Assembly (NCBI GenBank): GCA_003550325.1
Contig: QKWP01000071.1
Span: 189,582-253,581, forward strand
Source: Gigaspora rosea
Taxonomy: Eukaryota; Glomeromycota; Glomeromycetes; Diversisporales; Gigasporaceae
Direction of reading: 5' to 3'
Length of the DNA: 64,000 bases
Under the pieces are notes generated by a model, which saw only the letters and a program-made list of their open reading frames with translations, was not told the origin of the DNA and ran no database searches. Below are positions 23,516-33,709 of this stretch, one piece after another (position 1 is the first letter of the stretch; each line of letters starts with the position of its first letter). Position numbers and translations under genes: made by a program.

Positions 23516-24320
23516 AATTATGTTAACAAAGTAAATAAGTGCGATACTGATAATACTTGTATCTAAAATGAGTGTCACCAAATGAGATTTCACTTTCCCA
23601 AAGTCCACCTTCCTGGAAATGCTATTTCTTCGACTCCATAACTTCGATATCCCCTTTTCCCGACAAGACCATTCCTAGTTTTGTTCATTTAGCCGACAAT
23701 CACTTCCCTGACAACTTAGTTCATCGACAGTTTATTTCACCAATGGTCATTTTACCGACAAGTAATTTCGGTCATTGTCGTTAGAGTCAGGTGTAGAATT
23801 AGAGTTAGGTTAGTGCAATTTTTAAAAAAATTTGTCAGTAAATAAATTTGCCGATGAAACAAGATATCAATGAATTGATTGACATTAAATCCAATTATGT
23901 CATGTTAGTAAAATTGATTGTCAGTATTACGATTTCGGTGAAATAGTATTTCAGAAAAATGGATTTGGAAGTTAGTCCGTGACATTTATTTCATAGTAAT
24001 TTATTTTTGAACTTCCTAGTTTTCATATGGTGACATTCATGAGGTGGCCTAGAAAATAATCATTGCGGACGGACTTTTAACAACTGTTCGATAAGTGGTA
24101 TTTATTCCCGCAACAGCAAGAATATAAGATAAATCACAAATATGGACGGCGAATATTTTCATTAAGGATAGAATGGAATAAAATGGAATTATCAAGCAAT
24201 CAAATGATAAAAATTTTTTTGATCATATCTGTATAAAATAAAATTTTATGAAGGAATTATTCTCCGTCCCTGATACCAGAACCGGCGGCAAACATGTGAA
24301 AGCGTGACTTCGGAAAGTTG
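23516..24320. other. Repeat-rich spacer
   Basis: Between about 23570 and 24010 there are many copies of ATTTCACCGA, TTTCATCGAC and their complements, and the two ends of this block pair loosely (TGGAAATGCTATTTC with GAAATAGTATTTCAGAAA). It is probably another non-autonomous element with subterminal repeats; its limits are uncertain. The plus frame at 23572-23784 is within it and is not a gene. Confidence 0.4.
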
Positions 24321-24599
24321 CAAATTTGGGGGGACGTTTAAAGCGGAGCAGATTCTTATAATATATTTTATCGAATTAACTTTAAGGGTTAGGGTCATCT
24401 TAGATTAGGGTTAGATAGGTTTTGGGAAGTAATATATAGGCAAAATTGCCTTCCCGACATTTTTAACATTTTTAATTAACACACAAAGGTAGGTTTAGAC
24501 TGCCGTTTTTTGTATTTTTCAAGGTTTTCGCTTCTCTTTCTTGTTCATCAAAATTCTATAATTTGATTGGTCAGATGTCGCGTGATTATGCTCCGCTTT
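24321..24599. mobile_element. Inverted-repeat element, copy 1, cut by an assembly join
   Basis: The left end is CAAATTTGGGGGGACG. The interior has a TTAGGGTTAGGG-like tract and GCAAAATTGCCTTCCCG, and the right end stops at the N (24600) within GCTCCGCTTT. Its interior matches copy 2 (24767-25018), whose right end is complete, and more distantly the element at 58264-58553. Confidence 0.75.
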
Positions 24600-24600
24600 N

Positions 24601-24766
24601 TAGGGAATTGCTAGCTGGTAGAAATGTTAATAAATTTCTATATGGATGTATCTTGGGTAAGGATATAATACGACCGACGTCGTTAAAATTTTACTGTATT
24701 AATCGTTAATTTGCTTGCTTTTACGTCTATCCAAGTTCCTCCAAAATTTGAATCACCTAACAATAT
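24601..24766 (-). pseudogene. Second copy of the protease pro-region
   Basis: This stretch repeats 23196-23355 with about ten differences and so carries the same SKLLDD-to-NYVSR part of the protease pro-region. It ends at CTAACAA and passes directly into the inside of an inverted-repeat element. It follows the single-N join, so it may come from another allele or locus in which about 1 kb between protease and element is missing. Confidence 0.7.
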
Positions 24767-25018
24767 ATTTTATCGAATCAACTTCAGGGTTAGGGTCATC
24801 TTAGATTAGGGTTAGACAGGTTTTGAGTAGTAATATATAAGCAAAATTGCCTTCCCGGCATTTTTAATTACAAAGGTAGGTTTAGACTGCCGTTTTTTGT
24901 ATTTTTCAAGGTTTTCGCTTCTCTTTCTTGTTTGCTTCGCCGAAGATCATCAAAATTCTATAAATTGATTGGTCAGATGTCACGTGATTCTGCTCCGCTT
25001 TAGACGACCCCAAATTTG
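24767..25018. mobile_element. Inverted-repeat element, copy 2, left end missing
   Basis: Matches copy 1 from TATATTTTATCGAAT onwards and has the complete right end CAAATTTGGGGTCGTCTAAAGC when inverted. The left terminal repeat is absent, replaced by protease sequence. Confidence 0.75.
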
Positions 25019-26227
25019 GGTTTCCAATCAGAAAGGACCGAAACGACCGAAAAGTTGTTTCTGTCCGAAATGGTTGAATGGTTGGAAAGGACAATAATGA
25101 GAATTATTTTTTATTGTAACAATGTTTGTTTTATATATTTATTAACGCCTTTAAACAACTCTCTTAAAATCATGAAACGTGAATTTGCCAAATATGCTTT
25201 TGTTGTTTGATTACCTAATAAAGTATTTACAAACTATTTTAGGCCAAATATTTCACGAATTTGAAAACGGTTTGTATAATTGTCTTAAGTTCAAAGAACA
25301 AGTGCAAGAATAAGTGCAAGAATAAGTGTAAGTGCAAGAACAAGAGCAATTGCTCCGCAATAGATAAAAAGATTAATACAAAAAAAATAGTGAAACCCCG
25401 TGGGTTGATAATGGTTATGCTCTCGGGTCCCAATCGCAAAGTTGCCGGTTCGAGTCATATTGGAGGACGAAAACTGTGCTAGGATCACAATTGAAGATTT
25501 AAACACATAACCCTTGGGACGCTATAAATAAGGAAGCTTCCGGTGAAATTCCGGTCGAAGCCAGAACATTCCAGACCCATTTGGTTATATTTATACCGAA
25601 TATATATATAAATAACACCGGATTAGTATGGTATAGATTTTAATTCGGGTGTACTATATTCGATTCTGAATTGACATGTGATCGTGAAATGACATACCGC
25701 ATTCCAAGAAAACGTTATTACATATTAATACGTTAAAACGTTTCAAAAAAAAAATAAGTAAAATAAAGCATATTAAAAGCAAGGACATGTTCATGTTCAT
25801 GTTCATATAGTTTACCCTCAGTAATTTTAATTACACAATCTGTAATGCAAATATTTAACATTAATACTGTAATAAACGATATCATTTTCATATAGTTTAC
25901 CCTCAATAATTGTAATTAACAATCTGTAATGCGAAGATTTAACATTAATAAACGACTATTAAAAATTATCTAACGTTATAATTTAATCAATGATTCCTAA
26001 TCACATAAAAATTTTAAAAACATAATGATAACGATAGAAACACATACCAAAAGTATTTTGTCTTGTATAGTTTTAGAGAATGCCGTCTAATAATTCATAT
26101 TACATCTAAGTTTCACGTTTAATTTGATTTTCTCTTCGGTAATGCTATTGAAATTTCATTAAATAATCAACTAAATAAAAGCATTCCGATTTAAACTTCC
26201 ATTGCTTCCATTTATCTATAATATTAT
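25019..26227. other. Spacer with a short tandem run and a tRNA-like patch
   Basis: 25290-25350 is a purine-rich tandem run of AAGTGCAAGAATAAG units. 25395-25468 contains GGTTCGAGTC, the consensus of a polymerase III B box, preceded at tRNA spacing by TTGATAATGGTTA. The acceptor and T stems do not pair well, so at most it is a tRNA-derived relic or SINE head. From 25600 on there is only A+T-rich repeat-like DNA. Confidence 0.35.
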
Positions 26228-26602
26228 CAGTGTTGGCAAATAGAACAATAGAACAAAGCTCAATTTTTTTGTTTTTAAATAAAAAAAAAAATATTTTTAT
26301 TATTAGTTTGTAATGATTTAAATATATTGTCAGAGCATTAGAAAATAAAAAATTTAAAAAATTTTTATATTGTATTTAATTAATAATGTAGGGGATGATG
26401 CTGAAATCGGATGATCGTGAAATTACCGCATCTGATTGGTTAGGGTTAGGGTGATTTGCAAAAGGGGCTTTTAGATTTCACGATCATCCGAGTTCCCGAC
26501 AATTAATAAAGTTTAATACTATAAATTCCCAATAGAAAAATAAAAAAAAAATGGATAGAATTTTAAGCCAATAGAACAAACATGGTAAAAGTGACAACCC
26601 TG
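26228..26602. mobile_element. Degenerate hAT-type element
   Basis: Left end CAGTGTTGGCA and right end, inverted CAGGGTTGTCA. The flanking 8-mers AATATTAT and GGTATTAT agree at six positions. The interior holds a hairpin (26405-26491) with CGGATGATCGTGAAAT arms around a TTAGGGTTAGGG tract, itself probably another small insertion. Confidence 0.55.
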
Positions 26603-26681
26603 GGTATTATATATTCATTACTAGTGTTAGGGCCCCGGTAGTGGTTTCTGATTTTTTTTATTTGGTTCAAAAAACCTGGTC

Positions 26682-27070
26682 TTGGTTCAGATGAACCCGT
26701 TCTTGGTTCAAATGAACCTGATTTTGGTTCAAATGAACCGAGCTTGGTCCTTGAACCCGTTCTTGGTTCAAATGAATCCGGCCTTGGTTTATTTGAACCC
26801 GATCTTGGTTCAAATGAACCCGAACTTCGTTCTTAAATCCGATCTTGGTTCATTTGAATCCGGTCTTGGTTCAATTAAATTTTTTATGGAACTCAACAAT
26901 TTTCATGGGAACACGAAATCTGACCTCTATGTTTGGTCGGAGTTTAAAAAAATTCTGAGGTCAGTGACCCAATCTTGGTTAATGAACCCGATCTTGGTTC
27001 ATAAACCCGATCTTGTTCATTTGAACCCGATCTTGGTTCAAAAGAACCCGATCAGAACCTGGTTCATCGA
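26682..27070. repeat. Minisatellite, 21-bp unit with GATCTTGGTTCAAATGAACC
   Basis: Two blocks (26682-26880 and 26975-27066) of a 21-bp unit centred on CTTGGTTCAAATGAACCCGA, separated by a unique 95-bp stretch. That stretch recurs after the second block (27085-27170), so there is also a larger direct repeat. Because 21 is divisible by three, the plus strand reads as a periodic peptide (LVQMNP repeats) across 26682-27077. There is no start context, intron or domain to support a real gene. Confidence 0.75.
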
Positions 27071-27571
27071 AGTTTGAATTTTACCCAACATTTTCATGGG
27101 AATACAAAAGCTGACCTCTATTTTTGGTCGGTGTTTGAAAAAATTCATGAGTCAGTACCCGTGTAAGAATTTTCAAGAGTTAGTGGGGTAAGATTTTTGA
27201 AGAATTTTTTTATGTGAGGACCTCTTAAAAATTCAAGGTTCTAATCTAGATATGCTAGGTTATCAAAATCTGATAAGTGTCCAAAACGATTTTTAATTTC
27301 ATTCAAAAGTAACAATAAACAAGCTGATCCATATCTATGCCTCGATTCTATTCATACATATTAATCTTACATTGTTATCTATTGACCTGCTACTACAGTT
27401 GATACTGTCTAAATGCTATATTGCCTAAATGCATATACTGTTCAATTGCATACTATTTTTATTTCCCAACTTAGTCATAGAGTTTTTATTTTTTTATTAA
27501 TAAAATATAACTTAATTGCATAAAAATATTTTTAAAAAATTAACTTCAAATATGAATAACTCTTATCTGTT

Positions 27572-27835
27572 TTACATAATTTAACTACCAAAATGATCAA
27601 CTTACTGAGATGATTCTAATGAGCCCAAAATGGTTAAAATCCAATTATAGTATCATGAGATTGTTAATAATTTATATTGCTTTATATCAAAACTTTGTAT
27701 ATATTTATTAACTATAAAGTACACAAACCATTAATGATCATGTAATTCTATAATTGTATTTTAATAATTTTGGGCTCATTAGAATCATCTCATTAAGCTA
27801 GTCATTTTGATAGTTAAATCATCCAAAATGGACCA
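27572..27835. mobile_element. Inverted-repeat element of the GAGATGATTCTAATGAGCCC family
   Basis: The left arm ACTGAGATGATTCTAATGAG pairs with the right arm CTCATTAGAATCATCTCATT and about 70 bases around them. The same arms occur, diverged, at 46430-46560, 46615-46720, 47060-47190 and 47330-47450. No coding sequence. Confidence 0.6.
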
Positions 27836-27924
27836 CTGGATTAATGATGCCTGACACATGACGCAACCTGTGTCATTGATGCATGACAAAACCATTTGTT
27901 AGACAACTTCAAATTGATGAATTG

Positions 27925-28060
27925 GCAAATGATGAAACCCATGCCGCATGACAAAACCCATGACTCATGATGAAACCCATGATGCATAATGAAACCCATG
28001 ATGCATGAACTCATGATGCATGATGAAACCAATAATAAATAACAAAACCCATGATGATTT
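27925..28060. repeat. Tandem repeat of ATGATGAAACCC
   Basis: About ten degenerate units of 12-20 bases built from CATGATGAAACCCATG. The minus frame across it (27841-28116) is a low-complexity by-product with repeated MHHG and SCIM residues. Confidence 0.7.
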
Positions 28061-29400
28061 TGATGAAGCATAAGACTATTATTCATTTCTTTCATAACAG
28101 AAATAAATTGGTCCATGTAAAGTTAATTTTTGTTCATTATTATATCTTTCCAGTTTCTATCTTTTTGACATTGATCCGACATTGCCCAATGATTTGCAAC
28201 AATCACCCAGATATATCCAATAGGTGTTCTACAAATTGGCGGCAGTGTCATAGTATTTTATTATTATGTATTATTTTATGTATTTCTTATTTTGGCATAG
28301 TTTTGGCATAGTTGGGTAATTTGAATTCTCAATGAGTGTACTCTACTGGTACCCTCAATGAGGGTTATAGACTCTTTACAGGAAGGTCACCAAAATTCTG
28401 GGTCGTTGCATTAGACCTAAGTTAGCATTTAGCCTTAGCTGTTATCAGGTTCTATAGCAAATTACTTAATAAATGGATATGATTTCATTAGTAAAATTTT
28501 TTATGATCTTGAGACAAAATCGATCAATTCTGATCCAGCCAACCATGATTCTGATGCACCCTACATATCCTGACCCAGAATTTTGGTATAAGTTGATTCA
28601 ATGCTTTGCTGTTGCTAGTGGAATGCTAGCAGTAAAAATAATCTGTTTAGATTCAATGTAAATAAAAGCTTCTTCAATTAACAAGGGTTTTTCATCATCT
28701 TTATTATCTTAGGTAGCCCTCCCACAAAAAATTGATCACTCTGTAATTCTGTAATTTTAACCAATCAAAATTTAGGATCAGGTGTAATGTGATAATTAAA
28801 ACAAATGTATTTTGTTTTCTAAGTAAAAATACATATACTAAGAAAACTATGTTATAATTAGTATAGTTAAAAAAATATAGTGGCCATTGTAGCTATTAGT
28901 AAAATTTCACTAGAAACATTTTTAATTAGAATGCAATAGATGGTTTCCTAATAAAAATTTAGAGCTATTTGTTTTTTGTAAAAAATTTTTACATTACACC
29001 TGATCTTAAACTTCGATCTTGTAGCACTATCACTATACAAAATCATAGAAACTATTTTATACTATATAAAACAAGCTTTTAATAGTCTGTTAAGCTCTTT
29101 CATTAGTAGAAACAATTTTTTTGATTTTATTAAATGCATCAAGCTAAAACATTCTCTAATTAGATTTTTTTGAAATTGAACTTTAGAGGAGTTACAAAAA
29201 TCAGGTGATTTTTTAGAAAGAGAAGGGAGTAAAAAAAGTTGAAGTTATATATAAGAACCTGACTATATATATAGTAAGAAAGAGGAAGAGGGATAGGCTT
29301 CTGATAAAAAATAATCAGGTGATTAATGACACAGCCCTCATTATTTAGACCTTGATCCAAAAAGAGATCTCTAAAAGCTTTTAAGAATACTTATTCCTGT
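28061..29400. other. No gene seen; element-like stretch at 28760-29010
   Basis: 28785-29005 begins with GATCAGGTGTAATGTG and ends with ACATTACACCTGATC, so it is bounded by inverted copies of the motif found inside the family of elements around 44-57 kb. The rest shows no structure. Confidence 0.4.
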
Positions 29401-29545
29401 ATTTCTGTTTGAGCTTTTTTCAAACAACTTCTTTTGATACTACTTTGATATTTTTCTAGTTCTACTTGAGTACTTTGTAGCTTATTAAATGATTGAATAT
29501 TTCTGTAGTTCCCTCCTAACATAGTTTGCAGTTTTTGTCTCTATA
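29400..29545 (-). pseudogene. Coiled-coil-like protein fragment, unrecognised
   Basis: The minus strand reads QKLQTMLGGNYRNIQSFN, then KLQSTQVELEKYQSS and on to a stop after KKAQTEIQE. Regular leucine and charged-residue spacing suggests a helical, coiled-coil segment. Upstream the frame breaks at two stops. The family is not recognised. Confidence 0.35.
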
Positions 29546-29655
29546 GCTTCTAGCTTTCTTCAATATAAAATTTGCATTACTGGCCACTCGAAATAACATC
29601 TTTACCTCCATAAACTGCTGAGCTTATTGAACAAAAACTTGATTCAAAAGACAAA

Positions 29656-29700
29656 TACAGTGGCCTACCATATTATTGTAGACACTTTTCAAAAATTTAT
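29656..29700. mobile_element. Solo Tc1-like terminus
   Basis: TACAGTGGCCTACCAT and the following TGTAGACACTTTT resemble the terminal repeat of the Tc1-like element at 32168 (CAGGGGGCTACCATTGC, then TGTGGACACTTTT). No matching opposite end was found nearby, so this may be a broken copy. Confidence 0.4.
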
Positions 29701-29732
29701 ATAGAGCTAAATATATAAGATATCAAGCTAAA

Positions 29733-30073
29733 ATAGGGTGTTCCAAGTTAAAGGGCCCATTTTTACAATTTTTTGAATAATGCGTTTTTATTAAATTCAT
29801 ATAAATTTTAATATGATTGACATTTTTCAATAATAAAGGAAAGTCAATTTGTATAATAAAAAATTAAGATAATGTAAAAGAAAAATTACACAAGGTTGTG
29901 TAGGGCAAACACATCACAAGATTACAGATAGTCACCTGTTACCTTTAACCAATCAAAATTGTGATATTTGATTAATACCAGATCAGTCTGAAAATCAAAA
30001 CAAATGATTAAATTCAATTATCTCAAAATAAACTATATGTAAAAATAGGCCCTCTTAACTTGGAACACCCCAT
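29733..30073. mobile_element. Inverted-repeat element with GGTGTTCCAAGTTAA ends
   Basis: The left end TAGGGTGTTCCAAGTTAAAG and the inverted right end GGGGTGTTCCAAGTTAAGAG match over about 35 bases. The 341-bp interior is non-coding. Confidence 0.75.
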
Positions 30074-30519
30074 ATATTCTTTAAATTTATACCTTTTAAA
30101 TAAAAAAAGTTTAAAAAATTTTGTGATACAGTTTTTAAAATAATTAATTTAAGTAAATTTTTAAATTTTTATATAGTCTTCCTTCTCTATAATCACACAG
30201 TTTGTTTTATACAAATGTGTAATTATAAAAGAGTATGATCATATAGTGTTTACCCTATATAATCACATTTATTAATATAATTTATATTATATAATTATAT
30301 AGGAGTAAATAAAAAATTTTTTATTAATTTTATATATTAAAAAATGAGAACTTCTATTTGTACCCGATGGGTATATACTCACCTCTACAGCAAACTAATT
30401 AGATTTTAGGATCTTGTATAATGTAACATAATTCAAAATTGCAAAACAAACATTTATTTTCTTATTGCTCAAAATTTGCATAAAAACAACCTTTTATGAA
30501 TGATTATTAGTTTTTTTCT

Positions 30520-30872
30520 TAAAAAATATATTACGTAGTTCATCAATTAATAATAACTTAAAATTATCAATTATTTAACAAATAAGAAATCGAGTCCAAA
30601 ATTTGGATTTCGTTCTTTATTTTTTAAATAATCAATATTTTAAGAGGACCCTGAAATATACATAGATAGGTCAGGTTAATTATAGGGTTAATAAAAAAAG
30701 GAAAGATCTGCAAAAAAACTTCAAAAATAAGCAAAAAATTACTATAAATAAAAAAGATCTGCATAAAAACCTAAAAAATAAGCAAACTTATACCTGACCT
30801 ATCTATGTATATTTCGGGGTCCTATTTTAAGTGATTATTAATTAATGAACTACATAATATATTTTTTAATAT
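30520..30872. mobile_element. Inverted-repeat element with an 80-bp palindromic insertion
   Basis: Arms with ATACATAGATAGGTCAGGT pair, and pairing continues through GAGGACCCTGAAATA and its counterpart out to TTAAAAAATATATTACGTAG. The left arm contains an extra stretch (about 30565-30645) that is itself palindromic (TCAATTATTTAACAAATAAG with its complement). Confidence 0.6.
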
Positions 30873-30959
30873 ATAAAATCATGCTTCACTTTTTTAGATT
30901 AGTGATCTGACCCGGGTAAGAGCTTACTATTTAATAAATTACATTTAGTAGGCTTTTGC

Positions 30960-31110
30960 TTATTTTGGGGGTCGTCTAAAGTCAGATGCGCTTACGTGAA
31001 ATAAAGCCAATCAAATCGTAAAATTTGATCTTTATGGATCAGCCCGATGAGACAAAAACAAAGAAAAAAAGTGAAAAATGCCAAAAATACAAAAAACAAG
31101 TAACTAAACC
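30960..31110. mobile_element. Single end of a CAAATTTGGGG-type element
   Basis: The stretch from GGGGGTCGTCTAAAGTC through GCCAATCAAATCGTAAAATT resembles the inverted right end of the element at 24767-25018. The other end is missing. Confidence 0.45.
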
Positions 31111-32548
31111 TGTCTAGAAGCATTAATAATTATTAATAAGTAATTATTCTGTGGCTCATAATTTGCATTATGAATTGACAATCAAGAAAATTAAGAAAGA
31201 ACATGGTTCAATTTAGAATTGAAGTAAATTCAGAAATGACTTAAAACAATAATATTATAGAATAATCATTTGATTATGCAGCATTCAACTTGCGGTTTTC
31301 TTATTGTATTCCATACTGTGTAAAGTATATAATAGAAAAATAAAATAAGTGCTTACTATCCAAGTATGTATTCATATATATAATATAATAATTGTTATTA
31401 AATACCTTAAATTTCCCTGTAGCCTACTTTGATTGCATGAAAGCTTGCTGTCAAAAAGGCATTAGTCTTAAGATGTAGACAAGCTTTACACCAGGTGATG
31501 CTAGTATATAAATATACAGATTAAAATATTTATTATAATTGTATTTACCCTATATTATCCTATATCATATTTTAAGTAACCAGATACCTCAATAATTTAT
31601 CTTTTTATCAATTTTATAATTTGGATATTCGGATAGCCTAACAGTTAACCGGTTATTTTACCCTAGAGCACAACCGCACCAGGTGTAAGTGAGATTTTTT
31701 GGGTTACGTGACAATCCGCTCTCTGATCCAGGTCAGGATCACGTAATCATGTGATCACTTATTTGTGCGGTAATACAAACTCCTAAAGAGGAAATTGCCA
31801 ATCTGGATTAACTATTCTGAATCCGCCCAACAAAGAATTCCAACACGTGCCAAAAACTAATGCTTAAATTGTTCCTGGTTAGGGCTAGTGCATATCTGCA
31901 ATTGCATAATATGCGCATAAACTTGACATTTATTGCATAGTATATGCAATTGCATAATTTGCATATCTGGGCTGATATTGCATAATTAATAGCGCATAAT
32001 CTGCGCATAAATCTAGAAAAAAATGTGTATATAGCAATTAACCAAAAATAAGAATGCACTATAAAAATTCTTGAAATGTAGAACGAGGCTTCTGCATATA
32101 AAAACATCCTTGATAATAACTGGTATTCACTTTCTGAAACATCTATTGAAGCATTAAACTTTATGTACAGGGGGCTACCATTGCATTGTGGACACTTTTT
32201 GGATTGTAATTACACGAAATCGGGTAAGTAACCGCAGCACGAAATTAATGTCACATGTTCGGTAGATCACACGGTATAACATACTAAAATTTTGTGCAAT
32301 TTCGTTAGATCGCGCGGAAGTTAAGCAAAAAATAGGCGTAAGTAGAGTTTTTGAATCGGTACGAAGATCAATTTTTTGGAATTTTTTTTTTTAAAAAAAA
32401 TTCACAAAAATTGAATTTTTTTTAGAATCGCTTCAAATTTTGTACAAATGTTGTGCGACATCAAGGTAACGTGACGCGATATAAAAAGGGGCATGTTTGT
32501 ATGACGAATCAGGTGTAAACTAATAAAAAAAAATTTTTTCCCACAATT

Positions 32549-33709
32549 ATGGGCAGTTTGAAAGATTTAACAGAAAGTCAACGTGGAGCAATAATTTATG
32601 GCTACAACCATGGAGATTTATTTCGTACTATTGCGGCAGCAGTTGGTTGCTGCAAAAGTTCTGTTGAAACGTCATAGAAGAGTACAAAAGGTTGGGCGCG
32701 GAGGCGCAAAAAAAGAAAAAAAAAAGGGCCGGTAAGTCAAAAATTCTCTCCCATTCTGACCAGGAAAACCTAAAAAGCTTCGTCACCAACGGCAACCGCC
32801 GTCTCAGTCTCACGCAAATCACCAACCACTACAACTTCCAAAACGGAATAACAATTTCGGAAAGTACCATACGTCGTGCATTGCACGATTTAAACTTGAA
32901 TTCGTGTGTCGCCACTTCAAAGCCGCTTATCACTGCGGATAACATGGAAAAAAGATATAATTGGGCACTTGAGCATCAAAATTGGACCGTTCNNNNNNNN
33001 NNNNNNNNNNNNNNNNNNNNNNNNNNNNNNNNNNNNNNNNNNNNNNNNNNNNNNNNNNNNNNNNNNNNNNNNNNNNNNNNNNNNNNNNNNNNNNNNNNNN
33101 NNNNNNNNNNNNNNNNNNNNNNNNNNNNNNNNNNNNNNNNNNNNNNNNNNNNNNNNNNNNNNNNNNNNNNNNNNNNNNNNNNNNNNNNNNNNNNNNNNNN
33201 NNNNNNNNNNNNNNNNNNNNNNNNNNNNNNNNNNNNNNNNNNNNNNNNNNNNNNNNNNNNNNNNNNNNNNNNNNNNNNNNNNNNNNNNNNNNNNNNNNNN
33301 NNNNNNNNNNNNNNNNNNNNNNNNNNNNNNNNNNNNNNNNNNNNNNNNNNNNNNNNNNNNNNNNNNNNNNNNNNNNNNNNNNNNNNNNNNNNNNNNNNNN
33401 NNNNNNNNNNNNNNNNNNNNNNNNNNNNNNNNNNNNNNNNNNNNNNNNNNNNNNNNNNNNNNNNNNNNNNNNNNNNNNNNNNNNNNNNNNNNNNNNNNNN
33501 NNNNNNNNNNNNNNNNNNNNNNNNNNNNNNNNNNNNNNNNNNNNNNNNNNNNNNNNNNNNNNNNNNNNNNNNNNNNNNNNNNNNNNNNNNNNNNNNNNNN
33601 NNNNNNNNNNNNNNNNNNNNNNNNNNNNNNNNNNNNNNNNNNNNNNNNNNNNNNNNNNNNNNNNNNNNNNNNNNNNNNNNNNNNNNNNNNNNNNNNNNNN
33701 NNNNNNNNN
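32549..33709 (+). pseudogene. Tc1-like transposase, N-terminal half, broken and cut by the gap
   Basis: The transposase cuts and pastes the element by binding its terminal repeats. The first helix-turn-helix begins at 32549 with MGSLKDLTESQRGAIIYGYN and continues to VGCCKSSVETS, then hits a stop. A shifted frame gives LLKRHRRVQKVGRGGAKK. The next frame, from 32692, gives the linker and second DNA-binding subdomain (SHSDQENLKSFVTN, RLSLTQITNHYN, TISESTIRRALHDLNL) and ends in EKRYNWALEHQNWTV, the start of the DDE domain, at the gap. The catalytic triad is therefore not visible. The frame change lies next to a poly-A run, so it could be true decay or a sequencing error. Confidence 0.88.
32993..33709. 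other. Assembly gap (717 N)
   Basis: All bases unknown. It coincides with the catalytic half of the Tc1-like transposase. Frames that appear to span it contain no information. Confidence 1.

Noticed and set aside
23572-23784. 70-residue plus frame
   Set aside because: Lies in a stretch of ATTTCACCGA-type repeats, probably a transposon end region.
25395-25468. Functional tRNA gene
   Set aside because: Acceptor and T stems do not pair; reported only as tRNA-like.
26682-27066. Possible CRISPR array (regular short palindromic units)
   Set aside because: Units are directly adjacent without unique spacers and the genome context is eukaryotic.
26682-27077. 131-residue periodic peptide frame
   Set aside because: Follows automatically from a 21-bp minisatellite (divisible by three); no gene context.
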